Assembly (NCBI RefSeq): GCF_026016465.1
Contig: NZ_CP100390.1
Coordinates: 682,001 to 746,000 of the forward strand
Reading direction: 5' to 3'
DNA from: Alkalimarinus alittae
GTDB lineage: Bacteria > Pseudomonadota > Gammaproteobacteria > Pseudomonadales > Oleiphilaceae
DNA: 64,000 nt
Part shown: positions 9,265 through 16,928 of the stretch, piece by piece
Layout of the letters: every line of letters begins with the position of its first letter
How positions within the stretch are numbered: position 1 is the first letter of the stretch
Translations under genes and position numbers: made by a program
Notes under the pieces: generated by a model
Seen by the model: the letters and a program-made list of their open reading frames with translations, nothing else
Databases searched by the model: none
Told to the model about the DNA's origin: nothing

Positions 9265-9312
9265 TGTCATTCTCGCATTAGCAAGGGTGACAGGAGGTAC
9301 AGTTACGGTGTT
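9265..9312 (+). repeat. Dispersed palindromic repeat, copy 1
   Basis: A 48-bp intergenic element: an imperfect palindrome (TGTCATTCTCGC...GCAAGGGTGACA) followed by GAGGTACAGTTACGGTGTT. The same two parts in the same order recur at 13706-13753, the last 19 bases differing at only two positions. It resembles the short palindromic elements scattered through many gammaproteobacterial genomes. Confidence 0.65.
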
Positions 9313-9338
9313 TCAGTATGTTTACTAGCTAGGCTAAT

Positions 9339-11111
9339 TTATGGGGTCATCTCGTACTGGTTTTTCATGTCATAGGCGTAATTTTCCCAGACGCGAATTT
9401 GGCGCGCGTCATCAACGTTTGGGCGTTTGATCATCTGGTTACAGAAGGTTTGCTGGACCAGCGTCGAGCACCCTTTTTGACTTAGCTGCAGTGCAAATTT
9501 TGAAAAATCACGAATGATAAAATCAAAGATCTGATCGACTAAGTCATCTTCAATGTCTTTAATTTTGGCGTTTTCTAAAATTAACTGGCCGTAGACAACT
9601 AAGGTGAACAGTTCGCCAAGAATCAACAAGAAATCGAAATCTTTGCTTTGCTCCTTGCTGGGCTTGCCTGCCACCAGTAGCATTTTAAGCAGGCGTATTT
9701 GTTTTTTGAATATGTTGACGTTAGGCAGGTCAACGCTGTCGTACACTTTACGATAATCATGGAATCGTGTCTTACCTAACCCTTTTGTTTCCCCCTGATT
9801 AAATAAGAAGTCATCATTAGTGGTTTCGTTCATTGTCGGAACGTCAGGAAACTTAGCGGGTTTGAAAAAGTAGTTGGCCATAAACTTCAAAATTAACGCC
9901 ATATTGACATGTACCGTGCCTTCAAGCTTAGGTAGTGCGCGAATGTCTCTCACGGCCATTTCAAAGTACATATTTTTTTCAAACCCCTTCGCGGCGATGA
10001 CGTCCCAAAGTTGGTTTATCACCTCTTCGCCTTGTGTCGTCACCTTCATTTTAACCATTGGAGTAAATAACAGATAGCGACGGTCTTCAGCACTGGCAAA
10101 CCGCATGTAATCGGCACCTCTTAGCGCAAATAGTTTCATTGCTGTTAGGCGTGCGTAAGCTTCTGTAAAGAGCTGCTGAATATGGACGAAGTCCGTTACA
10201 TAGTGATCAAATAGGCGGCGGCTAGAGGCATGATTAATCGCTTCATAATACGCATGAGAGCAGATACCAATGGACCCCCAACCTAAGTTAAACTTGCCCA
10301 CGTTAACTGTGTTAAGCGCCATGTCCCAAGCATCGCGGCCTTTAGCTAAGATATCTTCTTCGCGAACGGGGTAGTTGTTAAGTGTGTATTCGGAGACATA
10401 GTTTTGCGAATTTACGACGTTTTGCACTAGCTCATAGTTATCGTGTTGTGAATCGACCACAAAGAAAACGTATTCATCGGTGTCGGTGAGTTTGCCAAAC
10501 GTCGATACCAGCGCGGCTTTGTTCCCATTACCAATATAATACTTGCTACCATTAGCCACATAGGTGCCGTCTTCTTGGCGGGCTAAAAGCATATCGCTTG
10601 AGTAGATGTCTGCTCCATGTTCTTTTTCAGATAAGCCAAAAGCAAAGATACCACCTTCTTTTAATAGTTTGGCGGCACGTTTTTTAACGGCTTCGTTTTG
10701 ACTGATCCAAATGGCGCCTAATCCGAGAATAGTCACCTGCCAGGTGTACCAATAGGCTAAGCCATAAAAGCCTAATACTTCGTTAAGTGCGCAGTTTCTG
10801 GCGGTATCCCATCGCTGGTCTTTAGTGCCATAGCCTTCGGGTGTTAAAAAAGTAGCAAAAAGCTTCTCTTTTTTTTGAAACGCTAAAAAGTCTGCATACC
10901 ATGTGCGCTCATGATCATCTTCTTTAAGTGTCGCTTTCCCTCGCGCTTCAAAAAACGCGATAGTCTTTTTTATCAACGCCCTTGATGTCTTATCGAGGTG
11001 ATCATAATTCTCGATTTTGGGGTTGAGTATTACTTTGTTTTTTTGGCTAGAAGGGGTTGCGGGCAATGTGTTGTTAAATAAAATGCTACCGGCTAGGTCT
11101 AAGAGTTTCAT
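9339..11111 (-). CDS. Acyl-CoA dehydrogenase family protein, 590 aa
   Basis: A long acyl-CoA dehydrogenase-like flavoprotein. Visible features: an N-terminal extension of about 100 residues, a helical domain containing the NEVLGFYGLAYWYTWQVT segment, the beta-domain signature FAFGLSEKEHGADIYSS followed by GSKYYIGNGNKAALV (FAD and acyl-CoA contacts), and a longer C-terminal helical region. This is well beyond the 380-aa classical type and resembles the long ACAD-like proteins common in lipid-degrading gammaproteobacteria; substrate length cannot be read. It appears monocistronic, with a long hairpin element between it and pspA upstream. Confidence 0.85.
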   Translation of the reverse strand: MKLLDLAGSILFNNTLPATPSSQKNKVILNPKIENYDHLDKTSRALIKKTIAFFEARGKATLKEDDHERTWYADFLAFQKKEKLFATFLTPEGYGTKDQRWDTARNCALNEVLGFYGLAYWYTWQVTILGLGAIWISQNEAVKKRAAKLLKEGGIFAFGLSEKEHGADIYSSDMLLARQEDGTYVANGSKYYIGNGNKAALVSTFGKLTDTDEYVFFVVDSQHDNYELVQNVVNSQNYVSEYTLNNYPVREEDILAKGRDAWDMALNTVNVGKFNLGWGSIGICSHAYYEAINHASSRRLFDHYVTDFVHIQQLFTEAYARLTAMKLFALRGADYMRFASAEDRRYLLFTPMVKMKVTTQGEEVINQLWDVIAAKGFEKNMYFEMAVRDIRALPKLEGTVHVNMALILKFMANYFFKPAKFPDVPTMNETTNDDFLFNQGETKGLGKTRFHDYRKVYDSVDLPNVNIFKKQIRLLKMLLVAGKPSKEQSKDFDFLLILGELFTLVVYGQLILENAKIKDIEDDLVDQIFDFIIRDFSKFALQLSQKGCSTLVQQTFCNQMIKRPNVDDARQIRVWENYAYDMKNQYEMTP

Positions 11112-11181
11112 CTGGTGTATTCCCTGATGTATTTAGGATGGCGACTCTTAGGGTAGTTCTTAATGGTATTAGGTCAAGATA

Positions 11182-11270
11182 TCGCGGCAAAGTGGCGCTT
11201 CTACAATGTTGGCGTCATCGTATATAAATAGATGATTTTCTCATTGTAGACGCTGCTCTCCGCCGCGATC
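11182..11270. repeat. 89-bp long inverted-repeat element
   Basis: Two 28-base arms (11182-11209 and 11243-11270) pair at 22 of 28 positions, with perfect 8-base matches at both ends (ATCGCGGC/GCCGCGAT outside, CTACAATG/CATTGTAG at the loop), around a 33-base AT-rich loop. It starts 17 bp after the pspA stop and ends 70 bp before the dehydrogenase start. No T run or obvious target-site duplication flanks it. It could be an RNA structure or a miniature element. Confidence 0.7.
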
Positions 11271-11287
11271 CTGTTTTCAGTGTTGGT

Positions 11288-11971
11288 CTATACCTTCTTC
11301 ACTCGGTCTAAAATTGATTGAATATCCGCTTTTCGAGTACCTAGCCCTGCCTCTTCAACTTTTTTATCTAGCGAGCCCTCACCAATTTCACTCTCAATGG
11401 TCGAGATGGCCTCAGATGTATCGTCAACTCGTTGCTGTTTTTGTTTGATACGCTGTAATGATGCATTCAGGTCGATGATATGGGTATCGACAGACTGAGA
11501 GTGTGAGCCTGCCAAATTTGATGCCTTTTGTGCGCAGGCGGTTGCTTTGGCGATGCTAAGCTCTCGGCGAAAGGTTTTTATTTGTTGTGCTGCTGCTTGA
11601 ATTTTTCGGGTGAGATTCCTTTCTCGTGTGGTGAGGTTTTGTGCCGCCAATTGTTGTTCGTTTACGGTCTGCTCTTTATCAAAAATATCTTCAGCCAGCT
11701 CGGTTGCTAGTTGTTCATCATTTATGTTCCACGCTTTAGCCGCTTGTTGTTCACGATTGATTATTTGCTCTTTTAGGGCGGTATTAGCGCGCTCTAGTTG
11801 AACGCGTTCTGCCATTACATGAGCCAGCTGTTGCTTTGATCGTGCGATACCTTGTTCTGCATCGAGTATTTCCTGTTCAAATATACGAATTGCATTGGCA
11901 TCAATAACTACTTCTGCGCTTTCTCTAACGGAACCACGAAGTGCGGTCGAAATTTTTCTCATGATGTTCAT
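11288..11971 (-). CDS. pspA: PspA/IM30 family membrane-stress protein
   Basis: A 227-aa almost entirely helical, Gln/Glu/Lys/Arg-rich coiled-coil protein, beginning with an amphipathic helix (MRKISTALRGSVRESAE) and ending near the conserved KADIQSILDRV region. This is the PspA/Vipp1 fold, a peripheral inner-membrane ESCRT-III-like protein that stabilises damaged membranes. The start at 11971 has GGAG seven bases upstream. It follows the yiaA-like gene by 35 bp, so the two are probably one transcript. No pspBC or pspF is present and I see no sigma-54 promoter, so regulation differs from the E. coli psp operon; the divergent XRE gene is a candidate. Confidence 0.88.
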   Translation of the reverse strand: MNIMRKISTALRGSVRESAEVVIDANAIRIFEQEILDAEQGIARSKQQLAHVMAERVQLERANTALKEQIINREQQAAKAWNINDEQLATELAEDIFDKEQTVNEQQLAAQNLTTRERNLTRKIQAAAQQIKTFRRELSIAKATACAQKASNLAGSHSQSVDTHIIDLNASLQRIKQKQQRVDDTSEAISTIESEIGEGSLDKKVEEAGLGTRKADIQSILDRVKKV

Positions 11972-12006
11972 CTTAACTCTCCTAAAATTTGCTCATTATT
12001 AACGAC

Positions 12007-12282
12007 TTAAGCATCTGAATATTCTTTAATAATTTGTTGTGTCTTCGCTTCAGATAGCTTGTTAATTAGTCGCTGGCTTTCGTGATTGTCTCGAAGCGTT
12101 TTAGACATCGTGATCGTTGAGCTCACGACAAATAGTGCGCATATTCCTAAATACCCTTTAACCATCATGTCGGCAGGAATCATGACAATACCGACAGCCA
12201 TTGCGAGGAGTGAGATGGCAAAAGATGCTTTAACGAAAAACAACCAGCTTTGACTATTACTTTGCACTTCATCAATCATCAT
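12007..12282 (-). CDS. yiaA: YiaA/YiaB two-helix inner-membrane protein
   Basis: A 91-aa protein with two membrane helices (about residues 15-35 and 42-60) and the YiaAB-family segment VKGYLGICALFVVSSTITMSK followed by TLRDNHESQRL. The biochemical role of the family is not established. The start has GGAG within ten bases. It is the first gene of a probable pair with pspA, which suggests membrane stress; a divergent helix-turn-helix regulator is 202 bp away. The gene symbol is by family resemblance only. Confidence 0.8.
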   Translation of the reverse strand: MMIDEVQSNSQSWLFFVKASFAISLLAMAVGIVMIPADMMVKGYLGICALFVVSSTITMSKTLRDNHESQRLINKLSEAKTQQIIKEYSDA

Positions 12283-12314
12283 GTTGATTCTCCTGAATCG
12301 TGTTGTTTGTGTTA

Positions 12315-12333
12315 ATCGACTGCTTATGTCGAT
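12315..12333. promoter_or_regulatory. Palindrome upstream of yiaA-pspA
   Basis: ATCGAC-tgcttat-GTCGAT, perfect 6-base arms with a 7-base spacer, about 33 bases upstream of the yiaA start. The arm/spacer layout resembles the second palindrome at 12430. Operator function is inferred from position only. Confidence 0.4.
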
Positions 12334-12429
12334 AGGACTGTGTATGTGTGTTCAGTTGATGAGTGAAATTTAGAGATGAAGGCTTAAATAAACAACCTTT
12401 ATGCTTGAAGTCTATGTTTACTGAACTAT

Positions 12430-12450
12430 AAGTATCGTATAGTGATACTT
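12430..12450. promoter_or_regulatory. Palindrome overlapping the putative -10 of the XRE regulator
   Basis: AAGTATC-gtatagt-GATACTT, perfect 7-base arms around a 7-base spacer. The TATAGT in the spacer could be the -10 of the regulator gene, whose best start codon is at 12485. A site placed there would suit autorepression. Confidence 0.5.
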
Positions 12451-12484
12451 TATGAGTTTGAATGTGCCGAAAGGAGAGAGCAGG

Positions 12485-13234
12485 TTGGCGGAAACGGGCA
12501 GCATAGTGAGTGCATTAAAGCGAGCGTTAAAATCTCATGGGTTAACCTACCGAGATGTTGGCGAAGCATTGGGTATTGCTGAGTCGAGCGTCAAGCGTTT
12601 GTTTGCAGATAAAGACTTTTCGTTAAAGCGGCTTGATCAAATATGTCAGCTAATGCATATGGAGATATCTGAGCTGTTACAAAAAATGGATCAGGAAAAG
12701 CGTTTGATTAGTCAGCTGACATTAGAGCAAGAAGCCTGGTTGGTGAGTGACCATAAAACATTGTTAGTGGCGATTTGTGTCGCCAATAGGTGGACGTTTG
12801 AAGATATTCTGAATGCCTATAAATTGACAGAGCATGAGCTTATTAAGATGCTCGCGGCGCTGGACAAATTAAAGCTAATTGAGTTACAACCTAATAATAG
12901 GGTCAAACTACTGATGTCGACCGATTTTAGTTGGATCCCAAACGGCCCAATTAGCCGGTTTTTTGATGAAGAGGTACAATCTAACTTCTTTAAGTCGCGC
13001 TTTAATGGGCCTGGTGAGGCCAGAATATTTGCGTCGGGCATGCTTTCGCGCGCCTCAAATGAGATATTGATTCGAAAAATGGAGCGACTGGCTCAGGAGT
13101 TTCGCCAGTTCAATGAAGAGGATCAAGAGTTACCGCTAACCGAGCGATTCGGTAGTAGTATCATGATTGCCATGAGACCATGGGAGTTAGCCGCGTTTGA
13201 GGCATTTAGAAAAGATGATAATAAGCGCTTCTAA
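12485..13234 (+). CDS. XRE-family transcriptional regulator
   Basis: About 249 aa. An N-terminal Cro/CI-type helix-turn-helix (LKSHGLTYRDVGEALGIAES, then SSVKRLFADKDFSLKRLDQI) binds DNA; the remaining 180 residues match nothing I recognise and may sense a ligand or pair subunits. I choose TTG 12485 because AAGGAGA sits eight bases upstream; the ATG at 12452 has no ribosome site and lies one base after the palindrome, so translation from there would place the start inside the promoter. It diverges from yiaA-pspA and precedes a DUF2237 gene by 31 bp. Control of the pspA pair and of itself is inferred from the palindromes. Confidence 0.8.
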   Translation: MAETGSIVSALKRALKSHGLTYRDVGEALGIAESSVKRLFADKDFSLKRLDQICQLMHMEISELLQKMDQEKRLISQLTLEQEAWLVSDHKTLLVAICVANRWTFEDILNAYKLTEHELIKMLAALDKLKLIELQPNNRVKLLMSTDFSWIPNGPISRFFDEEVQSNFFKSRFNGPGEARIFASGMLSRASNEILIRKMERLAQEFRQFNEEDQELPLTERFGSSIMIAMRPWELAAFEAFRKDDNKRF

Positions 13235-13265
13235 ATGACATAGTTGCGTAATCTAAGGAGGTATT

Positions 13266-13652
13266 ATGAGTGAGCTTGAGATGGATGAGTCCGTTAATGT
13301 ATTTGGGGAGCCATTGATTAGCTGTAGTGAAGACCCTGTAACCGGTTTTTTTAGAGATGGCTGCTGCAACACTAACGATCAGGACTTAGGCTCTCATACG
13401 GTATGTATCGAGACCTCTCAAACGTTTTTGGAATTTTCACGCTTTAAAGGCAATGATCTTTCGACCCCGATGCCAGATTATGGTTTCCCGGGTTTAAAAG
13501 CGGGTGATCGTTGGTGTTTATGTGCGGCTCGATGGTTAGAAGCGCACGAGCAGGGGATGGCGCCACGAGTTCATTTGTCTCGTACACATATAAAAGCACT
13601 TGAGATTATTCCGTTGGATGTTTTAAAAAGCTACGCGGCTGACTTAAATTAA
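13266..13652 (+). CDS. DUF2237 family protein
   Basis: A 128-aa protein that is a close match to the DUF2237 family: NVFGEPLISCSEDPVTGFFR, then DGCCNTNDQDLGSHTVC, GNDLSTPMPDYGFPGLKAGD and RWCLCAARWLEA. The many conserved cysteines suggest metal binding or redox chemistry, but the family's function is unknown to me. An AAGGAGG-like site lies just before the ATG. It converges on rpiA; in Pseudomonas I recall a gene of this family beside rpiA, so the adjacency looks ancestral. Confidence 0.88.
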   Translation: MSELEMDESVNVFGEPLISCSEDPVTGFFRDGCCNTNDQDLGSHTVCIETSQTFLEFSRFKGNDLSTPMPDYGFPGLKAGDRWCLCAARWLEAHEQGMAPRVHLSRTHIKALEIIPLDVLKSYAADLN

Positions 13653-13705
13653 ACGACAGCCACGCTAGGTGTCGCCGTCTGACGAGTGTCCATCCAGAAA
13701 CAACA

Positions 13706-13753
13706 GACATCCCCGCCTATGCGAGGATGACAACAAGGTACAATTACGGTGTT
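13706..13753 (+). repeat. Dispersed palindromic repeat, copy 2
   Basis: An imperfect palindrome (GACATCCCCGC-ctat-GCGAGGATGAC) followed by AAGGTACAATTACGGTGTT. It is the second copy of the element at 9265-9312, in the same orientation, lying between the DUF2237 gene and rpiA, which converge here. Confidence 0.65.
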
Positions 13754-13796
13754 CGAGGGTAGGCACTCGCGAGTTTCTAAGTGCTAGTTTATAAGA

Positions 13797-14471
13797 CTAT
13801 TTAGCCTTGAGTGTTTTAACACCTTCTGCAGTCCCCATTAAGACAACATCTGCTGGGCGATAGGCAAAAAGGCCGTTCGTGACAACACCGGTAATTTGGT
13901 TGATGCGCTGCTCAACAGTAATGGGGGCCGAAAGGTCCATGTTGTGAACATCTAAAATAATATTGCCGTTATCGGTGACAAACCCTTCACGGTAGACCGG
14001 GTCTCCGCCGATTTTGACTATTTCTCTCGCAACAAAACTGCGGGCCATTGGCAGTACTTCAATTGGTAGCGGAAATTCACCCAAAATGTTCACCATTTTA
14101 GAATCGTCGATAATACAGACAAACTCGTTGGCAACCGCCGCTACAATTTTTTCTCGGGTGAGCGCACCGCCACCGCCCTTGATGAGCTCAAGTTGATCGT
14201 TGGTTTCATCTGCACCGTCTACATAAAACTCAAGATATGAAACCGAGTTAAGCTCATAGACGGGAATACCGTGTGCTTTTAGCCGCTCAGCCGTCGCTTC
14301 AGAGCTTGCGACAGCCCCGTCAAATGAGGTTTTAATGGTAGCAAGGGCATCAATAAAATAATTGGCGGTTGAACCTGTACCAACACCGATGACGCTGTCT
14401 TCTGATAGCTTAGGTTGAATATAATCTAGGGCTGCTTTTGCTACCGATTCTTTAAGCTGATCTTGGTTCAT
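13797..14471 (-). CDS. rpiA: Ribose-5-phosphate isomerase A
   Basis: A 224-aa cytoplasmic enzyme interconverting ribose 5-phosphate and ribulose 5-phosphate in the pentose phosphate pathway. The family signatures are complete: [15 protein letters not shown] (phosphate loop, about 26-40), [19 protein letters not shown] with the catalytic Asp, and [12 protein letters not shown]. Length and start (GGAG just upstream of the ATG) are standard. In Pseudomonas rpiA is immediately divergent from ilvA; here ilvA is about 8 kb away in the same relative orientation. Confidence 0.97.
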   Translation of the reverse strand: MNQDQLKESVAKAALDYIQPKLSEDSVIGVGTGSTANYFIDALATIKTSFDGAVASSEATAERLKAHGIPVYELNSVSYLEFYVDGADETNDQLELIKGGGGALTREKIVAAVANEFVCIIDDSKMVNILGEFPLPIEVLPMARSFVAREIVKIGGDPVYREGFVTDNGNIILDVHNMDLSAPITVEQRINQITGVVTNGLFAYRPADVVLMGTAEGVKTLKAK

Positions 14472-14685
14472 GATATCTCCATGATTGCTGGAACGTAAGT
14501 GCGTCTCAGGTGTAGTCAGTACGTTAATAATCTAGGGGTACAAATGATACAACCATTATAGCGCTGATTAGGTTTATACACTATCTTCTGTTGACGTTTA
14601 GGCAAGATTCGCAGACACTCCGTAGCGCTTTTTTCATTATCACGGGCCAACGTCCTGTTATCTACTTTCTGTAATTAAAATCCTT

Positions 14686-15534
14686 ATGAAAAATATAAAT
14701 TGGCGTGAAGAGTTAGACCTATTTTTTACTGCATTGATGTTTTTGACACGCATCCCGTCTCCTAAGTGGGTGAAGTTTGAAGAACGCTACCTCAATGAAT
14801 CTGCTCGCTACTTTCCTTTAGTTGGGTTAGTGGTCGGCGTGATTGCTGCTGTAGCCTATGCACTTTTGTCTATACTGTTAGGCCCGCTGCTAGCCATAAT
14901 ATTGTCTATGGCTCTGACTATATGGGTGACCGGAGCATTTCATGAGGATGGTTTAGCCGATATGTGTGACGGGTTTGGGGGCGGCTGGAAAAAAGATCAG
15001 ATTCTACACATCATGAAAGACTCCCGGCTAGGCACGTATGGTTCGGTGGGGTTATTTTTGGTTATAGCGATCAAATTTATGGCGTTACTTACGCTCGCGC
15101 TTATGTCGCCTGATGTGTCTGTATCAACTGCTGCGGGAGTACAAGCAAGCTTGCCGTTATTAAATGGCGACTATTCAAGTGCCGTTGTTGTTGCATTTTT
15201 GGTCGCACACCCCCTTAGCCGACTCTTCTCTATATCTTTTATTCATAGCTTGGAATATGTGCAGGATATCGATCAGAGCAAAGTGAGGCCGTTGGCTAGC
15301 CATTTATCGAACAATGGTGTGTTGTTTGCGGGTTTGAGTGTTGTTGCTGTACTGATGTTACTCAATCTAATCACAGTGATGAGTCTTTTATCGGTCTTAT
15401 TTGTGATGCATATAATCTTGAGTCGTTATCTCGTTGGTAAAATTGGCGGTTATACCGGTGATTGCTTGGGGGCTGCACAGCAGCTGTCAGAGGTGATGGT
15501 CTATATTGTTTTGTGTGCCTTTATTTCTTATTAA
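14686..15534 (+). CDS. cobS: Adenosylcobinamide-GDP ribazoletransferase (cobalamin synthase)
   Basis: A 282-aa integral membrane enzyme that joins adenosylcobinamide-GDP to alpha-ribazole (phosphate), the end of the cobalamin lower-ligand pathway. The CobS motifs are present: FLTRIPSPKW near the N-terminus, the catalytic acidic stretch FHEDGLADMCDGFGGG, the DSRLGTYGS segment and the C-terminal GGYTGDCLGAAQQLSE. No other cob gene is nearby, which suggests salvage or a dispersed pathway. I looked for a cobalamin riboswitch in the 214-bp leader and saw none of the expected boxes. The MFS gene follows by 27 bp. Confidence 0.93.
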   Translation: MKNINWREELDLFFTALMFLTRIPSPKWVKFEERYLNESARYFPLVGLVVGVIAAVAYALLSILLGPLLAIILSMALTIWVTGAFHEDGLADMCDGFGGGWKKDQILHIMKDSRLGTYGSVGLFLVIAIKFMALLTLALMSPDVSVSTAAGVQASLPLLNGDYSSAVVVAFLVAHPLSRLFSISFIHSLEYVQDIDQSKVRPLASHLSNNGVLFAGLSVVAVLMLLNLITVMSLLSVLFVMHIILSRYLVGKIGGYTGDCLGAAQQLSEVMVYIVLCAFISY

Positions 15535-15561
15535 AAGAATGGGGCTAATTGAGGGTGCTAG

Positions 15562-16725
15562 ATGAAAACACTGCCATTTAACGTATGGTTATTGATGGTT
15601 GTCGGGTCAATAGCCATGACCGCTGCCCCAATGGTGGTTTTTACTGGTGGTTTTATTGGTGCAGCGTTAGCACCTAGTAGCTCATTAGCTACATTGCCTG
15701 TTGCGATATTGGTGGTGGGCACTGCTGTTGCGGTTATTCCTGTTGCTTTTCTTATGCAGCGCATAGGGCGAAAACGTGCGTTTTTATTAGGCAGTTTTAT
15801 TAGCACCTGTGGGGCGCTTTTATCGGCGTTCTCTATTTCAACTCAGAGCTTTTGGGGCTTTTGTGGCGGCATCTTTTTTTTAGGTGCGGGTCTAGCTTTT
15901 GTTCAGCAATATCGTTTTGCAGCTATGGAAAGTGTTGAGCCGAATAAAATGGCGAGTGCGGCTGCCAGGGTGCTGCTGGGTGGGTTAATCGCCGCGTATG
16001 TTGGGCCTGAGATTTCGCTCGCGAGTAAAGATGTTCTCGCCACGCCTTATGCGGGCGGGTTTGTGATTTTGGCTGTCCTGTATTTAGGGGGCAGTGCTTT
16101 GATTCTATTGTATAAGCCTAATCCCATACCGGTGGCTGAACACAAAAACAAAGGACGCGGATTATCTGTTATTGCAGCGCAGCCGTTATTCTGGGCTGCC
16201 GTTCTATCTGCGGCGGTTGGGTATGCCGTTATGAGTTTTATTATGACGGCGACGCCGCTCAGTATGCACACTCAAATGGGGCATTCGCTAGAAGATACCA
16301 AGTGGGTTATTCAGAGTCATATTATGGCGATGTTTTTACCTTCTTTTTTTAGCGGTTGGCTGGTTGGAAGGTTTGGTAGTAGCAATATTATGTTGGCGGG
16401 CGTTTTTACCTTCGTGCTTTGCATTATTATTGGTTTTGTCGATCAATCGCTGATGAACTACTGGGCGTCACTCGTATTATTAGGGATAGGTTGGAATTTT
16501 TTGTTTGTCGGTGGCACGGCACTGTTGCCACAAAGTTATCGTGAAGGGGAGCAATTTAAAGCGCAGGGATTTAATGAGTTTTTTGTTTTTGGGCTTCAAG
16601 CTGTTGCTTCTTTGTCGTCTGGCTGGGTGCTATATACATTGGGTTGGCAGGCTTTGCTGGTTATTTGTGTGCCGTTGCTATTTGTTGTTGTTCTTGCGAT
16701 ATATTGTTGGAAGAGGACAGGCTAA
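15562..16725 (+). CDS. MFS transporter, substrate unknown
   Basis: A 387-aa inner-membrane protein with about 12 hydrophobic helices. The MFS loop 2-3 motif appears as MQRIGRKRAFLLGS, and the equivalent half-repeat motif as SGWLVGRFGSSNIM. It begins 27 bp after cobS and may share its transcript, but a link to corrinoids is speculative. The sequence gives no substrate. Confidence 0.85.
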   Translation: MKTLPFNVWLLMVVGSIAMTAAPMVVFTGGFIGAALAPSSSLATLPVAILVVGTAVAVIPVAFLMQRIGRKRAFLLGSFISTCGALLSAFSISTQSFWGFCGGIFFLGAGLAFVQQYRFAAMESVEPNKMASAAARVLLGGLIAAYVGPEISLASKDVLATPYAGGFVILAVLYLGGSALILLYKPNPIPVAEHKNKGRGLSVIAAQPLFWAAVLSAAVGYAVMSFIMTATPLSMHTQMGHSLEDTKWVIQSHIMAMFLPSFFSGWLVGRFGSSNIMLAGVFTFVLCIIIGFVDQSLMNYWASLVLLGIGWNFLFVGGTALLPQSYREGEQFKAQGFNEFFVFGLQAVASLSSGWVLYTLGWQALLVICVPLLFVVVLAIYCWKRTG

Positions 16726-16928
16726 TAATGTGTTTTTTCTCGATTTTAATGTTGGTTTTCAGAATATCTTCTATTATTAAATATCAGTATGCATAAACCG
16801 CCGTGCATAGACTATAGCCAATAGGTTTTTGGCATCGACATTCAGTAAGTTTGCCGATACATCGTTAGAACGCGTTTGATAGAAAATATGTGTGAGGACT
16901 TATTAATACTCAGCTAAAGAATACAGGT

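Noticed and set aside
14472-14685. Cobalamin riboswitch before cobS
   Set aside because: None of the conserved B12-box or core sequences could be found by eye.
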